64,000 bases of DNA, from positions 186,001 to 250,000 of the forward strand of contig NZ_CP101323.1 in NCBI RefSeq assembly GCF_024300825.1. Direction: 5' to 3'. The position numbers were made by a program, and so were the translations under genes. Position 1 is the first letter of the stretch; every line of letters begins with the position of its first letter. Below the pieces are notes generated by a model. That model searched no databases. It was not told the DNA's origin and saw only the letters and a list, made by a program, of their open reading frames with translations. Origin of the DNA: Natronomonas gomsonensis (GTDB lineage: Archaea; Halobacteriota; Halobacteria; Halobacteriales; Haloarculaceae). Positions 8,972-16,554 of this stretch are shown here, piece after piece.

Positions 8972-9523
8972 ATGAGTCCCCAATACGTCGGACTCCCAAC
9001 TGCGGCACGGAATTATGCCGCCAGTTACTTTCGGGCGCTGATACCGTTGGGTGTTGTCCTCGCAATTACGGGGGCTCTGGGGGCTCTAATCATCAATTTC
9101 GTCTATCCAGAGGTGTTTCTGTTCTACGGTGTCGCCTTTGCCAGCGTCTCGCTTCATGTCTCGGCACTTTACGTCCGCGACGTTTGGGGCGGTGACTACG
9201 AACCATCCCAAACCGAATTCGCCTCCGGGTCGCAGTTCCTTGCAGTCCTGATAGTCCTCGGTATCTCCGACTCCGGCCTCCTCGTTTTGGGTACCCTCGT
9301 CGCCGCTGGCGCGGTCTGGATGGGTGCCCCACTCGGCGCGGCCGTCGCGATCGCCGCGTATTATCCGGTTATCGACCTCGTTCTGCTCAGAAACGGTTAC
9401 TGGACTCCCGGAGCCATCATAACAGCAGCCGGCGCATGGGCGATAGTCGCTACGATGAACGTCCCGAATACGCTTGTCGGGTCACTCCCCGTTATTGGCA
9501 AAGGCAAACGCCCCCAGGCTTAG
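8972..9523 (+). CDS. Multi-pass membrane protein, unknown
   Basis: 183 residues with about five hydrophobic segments (IPLGVVLAITGALGALIINF, VFLFYGVAFASVSLHVSAL, FLAVLIVLGISDSGLLVLG, an Ala/Gly-rich pair, and a final helix). No conserved catalytic or transport motif is visible. It converges on the next gene with a four-base overlap of their 3' ends. The likely location is the cytoplasmic membrane. Confidence 0.65.
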   Translation: MSPQYVGLPTAARNYAASYFRALIPLGVVLAITGALGALIINFVYPEVFLFYGVAFASVSLHVSALYVRDVWGGDYEPSQTEFASGSQFLAVLIVLGISDSGLLVLGTLVAAGAVWMGAPLGAAVAIAAYYPVIDLVLLRNGYWTPGAIITAAGAWAIVATMNVPNTLVGSLPVIGKGKRPQA

Positions 9524-9873
9524 TCGCCATCTCCCGAATTCGGGAACATCTCTCCCGGCTCCCCAACATTTTCGAGTAGGCAAAACGACGCTGCGTAAAT
9601 CGTCGCTGAAATACTCCCCCAAGCGATTAGCACTCGAAAGTACGTCACCTGTTCAACGCCATACCACGCGGCTGCTATCCCTGGGAGGAAGACGATTGCC
9701 AGCGTCCCAGCTACGATTCCACCCTCTACGAGCACCTTCAGCGAGTAACCAAGCGCCAGTTTTGGAAGCCCCTCAGAGTGGCATAACCGGACGATTTTGG
9801 CGTGATACGTCTCATCGGACGCTGGTTCGGGTGGTTGCTCTTCCGACAACGTCGTCTGTTTGTCGTCAGTCAT
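9520..9873 (-). CDS. Two-helix membrane protein, unknown
   Basis: 117 residues. A hydrophilic acidic N-terminus (~40 residues) is followed by two hydrophobic segments (VLVEGGIVAGTLAIVFLPGIAAAW and a second around IAWGSISATIYAASFCLL). No recognised domain. Its 3' end overlaps that of the convergent membrane-protein gene. Confidence 0.6.
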   Translation of the reverse strand: MTDDKQTTLSEEQPPEPASDETYHAKIVRLCHSEGLPKLALGYSLKVLVEGGIVAGTLAIVFLPGIAAAWYGVEQVTYFRVLIAWGSISATIYAASFCLLENVGEPGEMFPNSGDGD

Positions 9874-9975
9874 CTATACAACGTGGGGATTTGGGGAGTC
9901 TCGATGATTTCAGCGAGTAGAACCAGCCTTTGCGCATCCACTCAGTCGGTGACGGGGATGAATTTGAATACATTC

Positions 9976-10287
9976 TTACGAAGTCAGCCGTTCGACGACC
10001 TCCATCAGTTCCTCTTCCGAACGCGGATGTTCGTAGAGTCGGACATCCACCTCACCTTCGAGATACTGCAATCCTTTCGTCGTAATCTCGACCTTCCAGC
10101 CCTCTGTAATCGAGAGACCGACGAGTTCGGCATCGGCCAGTTGCAAACACCGAGCCCGTATTTGTCGCTCCGTCGCATGGATGTGCGGCTCCAGTTCCAT
10201 CACCGACGGCGTCGACCACGACTCGCTCTTCAGTAGTTCGAGAATGCGGTCGTCTACGTCCCCCTGCCACGACCCCGACCTCCTCAT
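9976..10287 (-). CDS. Winged-helix DNA-binding protein (PhiH1-repressor-like)
   Basis: 103 residues from the ATG at 10287 (MRRSGSWQGDVDDRILELL). The N-terminal DDRILELL helix, a recognition-helix region (ERQIRARCLQLADAELVGL) and a C-terminal wing ending in TTKGLQYLEGEVD match the winged-helix fold of haloarchaeal phage repressors. It begins one base after the stop of the upstream PhiH1-type gene, so the two are one operon. It probably regulates the divergent element operon. A longer upstream in-frame extension overlaps the neighbour and is rejected. Confidence 0.75.
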   Translation of the reverse strand: MRRSGSWQGDVDDRILELLKSESWSTPSVMELEPHIHATERQIRARCLQLADAELVGLSITEGWKVEITTKGLQYLEGEVDVRLYEHPRSEEELMEVVERLTS

Positions 10288-10288
10288 G

Positions 10289-10615
10289 TTACACCCCGTT
10301 CTCCGTCTGGGACTCCGATTCCGCGCCCGATTCGCCGTTGGCGACATCTCGGTTGACGTAACTACCTGCCTCAACGTTGTACTCCTCGTCCAGATACGCC
10401 TCCCCTTCTTCTGTTATTACGTACATACCATTGCCAACTTCTTTCAGTAGATTGTGGTCCGCCATCTTGTTCAGCCGGCGGGAGATCGTTGGTCGCGACA
10501 CCAAGATGAGGTCACTTTTCTTCATTTGAGATGCCGACCCCATCCCATCGTGCTCACGAATCCATTCGAGGATGCGGTCATCCCACAACCCCATCCACTT
10601 CGCCGACTTTCTCAT
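10289..10615 (-). CDS. PhiH1 repressor-type winged-helix regulator
   Basis: 108 residues from the ATG at 10615 (MRKSAKWMGLWDDRILEWI). This opening is characteristic of the haloarchaeal phage PhiH1 repressor family. HTH residues SRPTISRRLNKMADHNLL follow, then the wing GNGMYVITEEGEAYLDEE. The family represses early phage promoters. The gene is divergent from the eight-gene operon that starts at 10845, with about 230 bases between them, so it is the likely master repressor of the element. A TTG start three codons upstream is possible but less typical. Confidence 0.88.
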   Translation of the reverse strand: MRKSAKWMGLWDDRILEWIREHDGMGSASQMKKSDLILVSRPTISRRLNKMADHNLLKEVGNGMYVITEEGEAYLDEEYNVEAGSYVNRDVANGESGAESESQTENGV

Positions 10616-10793
10616 TATTCTCAATACTCAACAAGCTTCTTTAATAGAATCGCATAGATTAATAAGAATCTAATAGTACTTGATAGACCAGTATGGTCAT
10701 CCTAAACCAGCCGGTACATTTTTGAACAGACGGTTCAATTGTGTGTTTCACGAAACTGCCAAACTCGTTGATGCCTCTCTGCGGTTGGCATCT

Positions 10794-10819
10794 CGGGGCT
10801 GTGCACCACCACAGCCCCG
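10794..10819 (+). repeat. Hairpin before the element operon
   Basis: CGGGGCTGTG (10794-10803) and CACAGCCCCG (10810-10819) form a perfect 10-base stem with a six-base CACCAC loop, 25 bases before the ATG at 10845. It lies in the divergent control region next to the PhiH1-type repressor. It may be an operator dyad or an mRNA 5' hairpin. Confidence 0.65.
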
Positions 10820-10844
10820 GAAAAGGTGGTTTCGTGGACCTAAG

Positions 10845-12134
10845 ATGTCCGAAACCAACTCCGCGGGCGAGAACGCCCGCACCGACCGAGACGCACCACA
10901 CGACAAAAAGCCCGACGCTCACGTCCTTGGGCGTGGCGAAACTCGCGTTCCCGACGAGGACGCCGTCATCCTCACCGACGGCGGCCGCGATCTTCCTCGC
11001 TTCGTCTACGACGACGCGGCCATCTCGACGGGCGACATCGTCGTCGACCTCGCCAGCGGGAAAGCACTCCAGGTCGTCGGCAAATCCGTCCAGACCGTCA
11101 GCGAACACCCGCAGACGCGCTCGAACGACACCGCCGAGATGTTCGGCGCGCACTCCGCCGAGACCGTCTTCGACTGCGTGTTCCTGCCGGACGGCGAGAA
11201 GGTGACGCCGCCGACGAAAACCTACGCCTACCCCGAGAGCCGACTGCTCCGCTACCCCGTCGAGAACGCCACCGAGTACGACGGCGACATCCAGACGTGG
11301 CTCCGAACCGCGTTCCTCGACGAACTCGCCAACGCGGCCGCTGAGAACGACCGACTGACGGCCGCCGTCTCGATAGCCGTCCGTGAGGCCTACGGCGAGG
11401 ACCTCGAAGCGACCTTCCGCGAACTCGTCGAGAGGAAGGCCGACGAGCCCGAGGTCGCCACCGACGGTGGTATCGACCTCGTCTCAGCGGACCTGAAAGC
11501 CTCGCTCGAATCCTCAGAGTGTCATCCCGACGTGGTCCGGTATGCCGAAGCGGCCGCCGAACGCGGTGGAACACCGATTCTCAACTCGCTGCGGCACTTC
11601 CACGAGGAAACCGACGTGTCGAGAATCGCCGACATCGGCACGGAGATCGAGAAGACGCTGTGGTACCACGGTGCTCGCGCGACACTGGACCGCCACGGCC
11701 ACCTCGACGACACCAACACCGCGATTCTCGAAGACATCGCCGACGACCACGGCGAAGCCCTGCTCGCCGACGGCGGCACGGTCCAGACTGGCCCGGAGCC
11801 ACGACCCGACGCGCCCTCGAAACCCACGCCGGACGTGACCCGGATCGAAGCGGTCGGCTCCGCCCCCGACACGGTCGACCGACTCACCGTCACGGTGCAC
11901 TTCTACGACGGCTGTACCGAAAACACCGCCCACGTCGAGTTCACCGTCACCGGCTCGACGGCCGCATTCCGCGACATCGACGTGCCGTGCTCGATGAGGG
12001 CCGCCTCGCCGGCTATCGTCGAGGCCGAAGCCGCCGTCGGCGAGCATCAGGCCATCCAAGCCGTCGAGACCGCCGCGATGCAACTCGCCGAAGCGCTGGC
12101 TGCCCTCGCCGACGACACGGAGGCCGACCGATGA
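10845..12134 (+). CDS. Unidentified element protein (429 aa)
   Basis: First gene of the element operon. The ATG at 10845 (MSETNSAGENARTD) is chosen because the upstream extension crosses the hairpin and reads basic and Cys-containing, unlike the acidic body. The protein is soluble. An N-terminal part (~1-110) is beta-rich (GDIVVDLASGKALQVVGKSV). A central helical part (~130-330) includes ESSECHPDVVRYAEAAAERGGTP. A C-terminal beta domain holds DTVDRLTVTVHFYDGC. No nuclease, helicase or replication-initiator motif is visible. Its stop overlaps the next start as ATGA. A replication or packaging role is conceivable but unsupported. Confidence 0.75.
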   Translation: MSETNSAGENARTDRDAPHDKKPDAHVLGRGETRVPDEDAVILTDGGRDLPRFVYDDAAISTGDIVVDLASGKALQVVGKSVQTVSEHPQTRSNDTAEMFGAHSAETVFDCVFLPDGEKVTPPTKTYAYPESRLLRYPVENATEYDGDIQTWLRTAFLDELANAAAENDRLTAAVSIAVREAYGEDLEATFRELVERKADEPEVATDGGIDLVSADLKASLESSECHPDVVRYAEAAAERGGTPILNSLRHFHEETDVSRIADIGTEIEKTLWYHGARATLDRHGHLDDTNTAILEDIADDHGEALLADGGTVQTGPEPRPDAPSKPTPDVTRIEAVGSAPDTVDRLTVTVHFYDGCTENTAHVEFTVTGSTAAFRDIDVPCSMRAASPAIVEAEAAVGEHQAIQAVETAAMQLAEALAALADDTEADR

Positions 12135-12442
12135 CCCGGATGCCCGAACTGTCGGACTTCAAGCGCGACCTCCTGATGACGCTGGCGCGCTCGGAGCCGA
12201 CCCACGGCTCCGGGCTCGTGGATGACCTCTCGTGTCTCCGTGCCGAGAACGTCACGAAGGGCCGACTCTACAAGAATCTCGACGAACTCCACGACCACGG
12301 CCTCATCGAGAAGCGCGTTCGCACCGAGAACGACAACCGACGCAACGAGTACGCACTCACGACCGCAGGGCGAGAATCCATCCGACAGCACGCCCAGCGC
12401 GTCGCTGGCGTCGCCGACGCCATCAACGGAGGTGCAGCATGA
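12131..12442 (+). CDS. PadR-like winged-helix regulator
   Basis: 103 residues, ATG at 12131 overlapping the previous stop. It shows the PadR pattern: LSDFKRDLLMTLARSEPTHGSGLVDDL, then NVTKGRLYKNLDELHDHGLIEKR as recognition helix, and the wing NRRNEYALTTAGRESI. PadR proteins are usually dimeric repressors, and here it is probably part of the element's own control circuit. MPELSDF at 12140 is an alternative start. Confidence 0.85.
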   Translation: MTRMPELSDFKRDLLMTLARSEPTHGSGLVDDLSCLRAENVTKGRLYKNLDELHDHGLIEKRVRTENDNRRNEYALTTAGRESIRQHAQRVAGVADAINGGAA

Positions 12443-12768
12443 GCGACCGTATCTCGACGGAGGACCTCACCGACGAGCAGATAGAGAGAGTCCTGAATTC
12501 GAAGGGATTTCAGAAGATGTTGGCGTACTCGAAGCTCGCCGACGGCATCGAGGTGCTCGAATCCGAAGACGAAATCTTCGACTCGATGGTCAACACCATC
12601 ACGAAGCAACACACCTCGGTCAGCACCGAGTCGAGTATCCGCGAAGTCCTCTCGCTGTTCCGCAGCGAGGTCTCGACGTTCACCGAGCCGCTCGTCGACG
12701 ACGAGAACGGCATGGAGGGCAGCGACCTCGAAGACATCTACGTCGACGACACGGAGGCCGACCGATGA
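12439..12768 (+). CDS. Acidic element protein (109 aa), unknown
   Basis: ATG at 12439 overlaps the preceding TGA. The protein (MSDRISTEDLTDEQIERVL) is very acidic and mostly helical, with no Cys and no recognised domain. The tail DIYVDDTEADR closely matches the tail of the 429-residue protein (DDTEADR). This is because the two genes share the same stop/next-start junction sequence (ACGGAGGCCGACCGATGACCC around 12117 and 12751), a small local duplication. Confidence 0.65.
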   Translation: MSDRISTEDLTDEQIERVLNSKGFQKMLAYSKLADGIEVLESEDEIFDSMVNTITKQHTSVSTESSIREVLSLFRSEVSTFTEPLVDDENGMEGSDLEDIYVDDTEADR

Positions 12769-13316
12769 CCCGCCACATTCCGGGCGGGTACGCCCCTGAC
12801 CACAACACGCCGTCGCAGTTCGTCGTCCGTTGCTCGGACTGCGGCCGTGTCTGCATCCGCGACGACCGCGGGGATGCCCATGACCGCGCCGACAGCCACG
12901 CGCTTCACTGCGCGCAGACGGGTGTGACGCCCATCTCGTTCATCGGCGACGAGGAGCAGGCCGACGACGAGGCCGAGACTGCGACACTCCAGCCGCGGAT
13001 CACCAACCTCGTCGGCGAAGAGGTGACGCTCGTCTACCACAGCAAAGACCCCCGTAGCGACGAGGTCGAACGGGACGCCGTCGTCGAGGAGATGCTCACC
13101 AGCTACCTCGACGTGCCCTACCGGGGCTTTCTTGCCCGGGCCGAGAACGGCATCGAACTGGAGGTCGACCTCTCGGCTGGCATCGTCTTCTCGCACGGTA
13201 ACGTTCGCAGTCCGACCGGCGAAATCCTGCGGGTCGAACCCGCCTGCGAGGAGCCCGCGCTCGGCGAGGACGCAACCGACGACGCTCGGGTGGCAACCGA
13301 CGGAGGTGAACCATGA
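12765..13316 (+). CDS. CxxC element protein (183 aa), unknown
   Basis: ATG at 12765 overlaps the preceding stop. Residues ~22-45 contain a zinc-binding set (VRCSDCGRVCIRDD with DRADSHALHC downstream, i.e. CxxC...H...C), suggesting a treble-clef or C2HC finger. The middle is acidic (DEEQADDEAET), followed by a beta-rich domain (VTLVYHSKDPRSDEVERDAV). No family recognised. Its position just before the sliding clamp suggests a DNA-related role (inference). Confidence 0.7.
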   Translation: MTRHIPGGYAPDHNTPSQFVVRCSDCGRVCIRDDRGDAHDRADSHALHCAQTGVTPISFIGDEEQADDEAETATLQPRITNLVGEEVTLVYHSKDPRSDEVERDAVVEEMLTSYLDVPYRGFLARAENGIELEVDLSAGIVFSHGNVRSPTGEILRVEPACEEPALGEDATDDARVATDGGEP

Positions 13317-14140
13317 GCGCCGACGCCGTCGAAGCCGATGGCGACGAAGAACCCGTCGACGAAGCCGATGAACGACCGTCTTCCCCGACCGTCGACGCGC
13401 TGGAGACGCTCATCAACGCGGACACGTTGGCCAAGACCATCGAGGTCGCTAACTCTGTCGCCGACGAGTCCGTGCTCCGGTTCGGCCGACACGGGCTCAA
13501 AATCCGCCTGGTCGACCCGGCGAACGTCTACATGGCGAACATCCACCTCGATTCGAGCGGCTTCGAGGCCGTCGGCGACGGCGTCTTCCCCGCCGGTCAG
13601 AAACACGAAGGACTGCTCGACTTCATCGGCAAGGCCGACAGTGAGGAACTCGTCTCGCTGGCCTTCGACGCCGAGACGAGACGACTGGCCGTCGAGTTCC
13701 AGCCCTACGAGCGCGACTACGCGCTCATCGATCCCGACAGCATCCGGCAGGAACCCGACATCCCAGACATGGACCTCCCCAACGTCTTCAACATCGACGG
13801 GGAGACCCTGAAGGAAGTCGTCGAGGTCTCGCAACTCGTCTCTGACCATGTCGACATCGAGGGCGACCCCGACGCTGAGTGCATCCGGATTGTCGCCGAA
13901 GGGGACACGGATACCAACACGGCGACTCTCGACGACGAACTTGGGTTTGCCGAGGTGACGGAGGATGCGTCGTCCTTCCTCTCACTCGACTACCTCGAAG
14001 ACGCGGTCGGTGTTATTCCGAAATCATCGACTGTCGAGGTCCGATTCGGCGACGAGTTCCCCGTGATGATGGAGTGGACCTTCGCCGACGATTACGGCCA
14101 CGTCAAGCAGGTAATCGCACCGCGGATTGTGTCGCAATGA
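13313..14140 (+). CDS. Element-encoded PCNA sliding clamp
   Basis: 275 residues with an acidic ~30-residue N-terminal tail ahead of a full PCNA-like fold. The clamp signature is near 60-85 (VLRFGRHGLKIRLVDPANVYMANIHLD), with the inter-domain region DYALIDPDSIRQEPDIPDMDLP. The C-terminal domain ends in VRFGDEFPVMMEWTFADDYGHVKQVIAPRI. PCNA forms a trimeric ring that tethers polymerases and other enzymes to DNA. Cellular haloarchaeal PCNA is about 247 residues, and the extra acidic N-terminus is unusual. The clamp lies inside the overlapping operon of the integrated element without a polymerase or clamp loader, so it must use host partners. Confidence 0.88.
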   Translation: MSADAVEADGDEEPVDEADERPSSPTVDALETLINADTLAKTIEVANSVADESVLRFGRHGLKIRLVDPANVYMANIHLDSSGFEAVGDGVFPAGQKHEGLLDFIGKADSEELVSLAFDAETRRLAVEFQPYERDYALIDPDSIRQEPDIPDMDLPNVFNIDGETLKEVVEVSQLVSDHVDIEGDPDAECIRIVAEGDTDTNTATLDDELGFAEVTEDASSFLSLDYLEDAVGVIPKSSTVEVRFGDEFPVMMEWTFADDYGHVKQVIAPRIVSQ

Positions 14141-14697
14141 GCCTCGCCATGTCCACCGGCTCATCCCACGTCATCGGCGAGCCGCATCCGAACCAGCGGT
14201 CGCACGCCACCTTCGAGTTCAAGCAGGCCGACCCCGACCGAACCGGCGGTGGCTACCCGCGCTGGCGCTCCTACGAACTTCGACCGGAGACGCCCGGTCG
14301 GCAGAAGGAGGATGTGTACGTCTCCGTCCACCGGTTGTGTGCCGTCGCGTGGCTCTTCGAAAACGGACGTACCGCCGAGGACATCCTTCGATCGGGCGAC
14401 CTCATCGGCGCCGACGTGCATCACGAACTGGAGATGCCGTCGGCGAACATCGAATCCGAACTTTCGCTCCGAGGCCACGGTGAACATTCCGAGATTACAC
14501 AGACGAAGCGCCGTGCGTGGGCGGAAGACACGAAGCGTGACATCGAGGAACGTGAATCCAGACCCGTCGGAGCCGACGAGTGCGCCCGCTGTGGTGCAGT
14601 CGAGACGAGTCTCGCCGAATGTGACGCATGGCCCGGCGAGAAGCGGTGTATCGAGTGCGCTATCGAGACCTCGAACGGAGAGGAGGTCCGACTGTGA
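14137..14697 (+). CDS. HNH/zinc-finger-like element protein (186 aa)
   Basis: ATG at 14137 overlaps the PCNA stop. The N-terminal half (YPRWRSYELRPETPGRQKEDVYVSVHRLCAVAWLF) is a compact basic domain with a VHRL...A.W pattern seen in haloarchaeal phage proteins. The C-terminal end carries a zinc knuckle, CARCG near 156-160 and CIEC near 176-179. I see no complete HNH catalytic set, so nuclease activity is speculative. Confidence 0.7.
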   Translation: MSLAMSTGSSHVIGEPHPNQRSHATFEFKQADPDRTGGGYPRWRSYELRPETPGRQKEDVYVSVHRLCAVAWLFENGRTAEDILRSGDLIGADVHHELEMPSANIESELSLRGHGEHSEITQTKRRAWAEDTKRDIEERESRPVGADECARCGAVETSLAECDAWPGEKRCIECAIETSNGEEVRL

Positions 14698-14882
14698 CCG
14701 AACACGCTGTCGGGACCACCCGAGTCCCGCCCGCCCAAGGCGGCCCCGAGACGTGGAAAACCGGCTGTCCAGAGGGACACGTCCGGACGATGCCGCGACC
14801 GCAGAAAGGCGGCTACTACTGCAACACCTGTAAGCAGCACTACGAGGGCGACCCAATTCCCCGAGGTGAGGCCGATGTCTGA
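14694..14882 (+). CDS. 62-residue zinc-ribbon protein (GTG start)
   Basis: The GTG at 14694 overlaps the preceding TGA, keeping the element's overlapping pattern. A four-residue-set ribbon is visible: GCPEGHVRTM (Cys plus His) and YYCNTCKQHYEG (CxxC and His). It probably binds zinc. It is directly before, and overlaps by eight bases, the integrase, so it may be an accessory or excisionase-type protein (inference). Confidence 0.7.
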   Translation: MTEHAVGTTRVPPAQGGPETWKTGCPEGHVRTMPRPQKGGYYCNTCKQHYEGDPIPRGEADV

Positions 14883-15897
14883 GAACCTCCAGCCGACGAC
14901 GCCGGAGGAGGGCATCGAGAAGTACCTCGCCCATCGGAAAATCGAGGTCTCCGAAGAGACGCTCCAGACCTACGACTACCGCCTTCGGAAATTCAATCGT
15001 TGGACCGACGAGGTCGGCCTCGACAATCTAAACGACCTCACCGGCCGGAAGCTCGACGAGTACGAGCGTCATCGCCGCCAGCAGGGCATCAAGAAGACGA
15101 CGCTGAAGGGCGACATGAAGGACTTCCGGATGGCAGTCCGGTACTGGGAACGCATCGAAGCGGTCGCCGACGGGCTCGCCGATAAGGTGCCCGTCGTCAA
15201 CCCGAAGAAGCACGAGGAAGTCTCCCAAGAAACACTCGACGAAGAGAGCGCGATGCCGCTGCTTCGGTACTATCGGCACCGGACACCCGGTACTCGAAAC
15301 CACGCTTTCCTCGAACTCGCGTGGTCGACCGCCGCCCGCGTCTCCGGGCTCCAAGCGCTCGATATGCGGGACTTCTACCCCGAAGAGGGCTACGTCTGGT
15401 TTCGGCATCGGCCGGGGCAAGGCACCTCGCTCAAGAAGAACTACGCCAGCGAGCGAGTCGTCAGTATCCCCGACCGCGTCGTCGAGGCGCTCCGGGGCTA
15501 CATCTCAGATAAACGCTACGCCGTCCGTGACGACCACGGTCGTCACCCGTTGTTTACCAGCCAGCAGGGACGGCCGCACAAGAACACGATTCGCGGCTGG
15601 TCGTATCACATGACCCAGCCGTGCCGCTACGGCGACTGTCCGCACGGGTACGACCCCGCGGAGTGCGACTTCCGTGAGCACGGATACTACTCGAAGTGCC
15701 CGTCCTCGAAGTCGACACACCCGATTCGGAAGGGCTCGATTTCCTGGCACCTCGGTAACGGCGTGCCCATGGAACTCGTTGAGGCCCGCTGTGACGCCTC
15801 TCGGGAGGTCATCGAGTTACACTACGATATGCGCTCTCCCGAGGAGCGAATGCAGCACCGTCGCGGAACCGTTCTCCCGAAACTGAAGTACGCATGA
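14875..15897 (+). CDS. Tyrosine integrase of the element
   Basis: 340 residues from ATG 14875. An N-terminal SAM-like core-binding domain (IEKYLAHRKIEVSEETLQTYDYRLRKF; residues ~10-110) precedes the catalytic domain. That domain has STAARVSGLQAL (Arg), the strand KKNYASERVV (Lys), THPIRKGSISWHL in the HxxR position, and the nucleophile ELHYDMRSPEERMQHR. A Cys-rich insert (CRYGDCPHGYDPAECDFREHGYYSKC) near 247-275 looks like a zinc finger, as in haloarchaeal proviral integrases. It catalyses integration and excision. It is the last intact gene of the operon. Confidence 0.92.
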   Translation: MSENLQPTTPEEGIEKYLAHRKIEVSEETLQTYDYRLRKFNRWTDEVGLDNLNDLTGRKLDEYERHRRQQGIKKTTLKGDMKDFRMAVRYWERIEAVADGLADKVPVVNPKKHEEVSQETLDEESAMPLLRYYRHRTPGTRNHAFLELAWSTAARVSGLQALDMRDFYPEEGYVWFRHRPGQGTSLKKNYASERVVSIPDRVVEALRGYISDKRYAVRDDHGRHPLFTSQQGRPHKNTIRGWSYHMTQPCRYGDCPHGYDPAECDFREHGYYSKCPSSKSTHPIRKGSISWHLGNGVPMELVEARCDASREVIELHYDMRSPEERMQHRRGTVLPKLKYA

Positions 15898-16187
15898 CCA
15901 TGTCCGAAACCACCGACCAACACGACCCGCAGAATCGACGCGAAACGGAAGATGTGGGTACTCCGATACACGGCGGTCCCACTTTCCAAACCGACACAGC
16001 ATCCCTTAGCGATGTGGACATCTCGATAGGGGGATGCGAACTATTCAACAACCACCACCGGCGTCTGCCATGTCTGTGGCGACGAGCACGCGACCGAACA
16101 ATCCGGTGGGTTGGCCGTACTGAGTCACCGCTTCAGTTCCACCCCGGTTGGCAAACTTCTTATTCGGTGTCGGGCGACAGGCGCCCT
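15894..16187 (+). pseudogene. Broken last frame of the element operon
   Basis: An ATG at 15894 overlaps the integrase stop (ATGA), as for the other operon genes, and opens MTMSETTDQHDPQNRRETED. After about 45 residues the frame becomes basic and Trp/Arg-rich, unlike a real protein. From about 16040 another frame reads a convincing zinc-finger piece (GVCHVCGDEHATEQSGGLAVL) that has no start. I infer a damaged gene or the element's right junction. The in-frame continuation into the next gene at 16188 is probably accidental. Confidence 0.4.
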
Positions 16188-16475
16188 ATGGGCGACGAAG
16201 TACCACTCGAACTCATGGTCTCGGAAGACGCAGCTAAGGCGGCTATTCGAAGGGACGAGATGGACGCACCCGAGTTGTTCGCGAACCTTGAGTCGCTGAT
16301 TTGGGTGTACGAGATACTCGACGCCAGGGCGAATCCACAAACCAACGACGAGCTTCGAGATATTCGGTTGTTGCTCGATGAAGATTTGGAGGTCCCTGTC
16401 AAGCGAGCCGCGAAGATACTCAGCGAACTGGGACTCGTTGAGGATACCGGTCAGGGATGGGTGACAACCGACTAA
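16188..16475 (+). CDS. Small helical DNA-binding-like protein (95 aa)
   Basis: ATG at 16188 (MGDEVPLELMVSED), with an AT-rich stretch (CTTCTTATTC) about 30 bases upstream as promoter. Helical with a winged-helix look: ESLIWVYEILDARANPQTNDELRDI, then VPVKRAAKILSELGLVEDTGQGWV as recognition helix and wing. The longer in-frame form from 15894 is rejected because its extra part is not protein-like. It probably regulates transcription. Confidence 0.6.
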   Translation: MGDEVPLELMVSEDAAKAAIRRDEMDAPELFANLESLIWVYEILDARANPQTNDELRDIRLLLDEDLEVPVKRAAKILSELGLVEDTGQGWVTTD

Positions 16476-16554
16476 CCCGTCACGCCCCAATCGATGATAT
16501 CGGAATCGCAATACTGAGGAAAGTTATTTGACCGATTGGCCACGTTACCGTGGT

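Larger units (their letters stand above)
9976..16187. mobile_element. Provirus/plasmid-like integrated element (approximate limits)
   Basis: The limits are estimates taken from gene content. Two PhiH1-repressor-like genes (leftward) diverge from eight rightward genes whose starts and stops overlap by a few bases: unknown, PadR-like, unknown, Zn protein, PCNA, Zn protein, mini Zn protein, tyrosine integrase. A damaged ninth frame follows. Such repressor-plus-overlapping-operon-plus-integrase layouts are typical of haloarchaeal proviruses and integrative plasmids. No capsid, terminase, Rep or polymerase gene is visible. I found no tRNA target and could not locate att repeats by eye. Confidence 0.7.
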
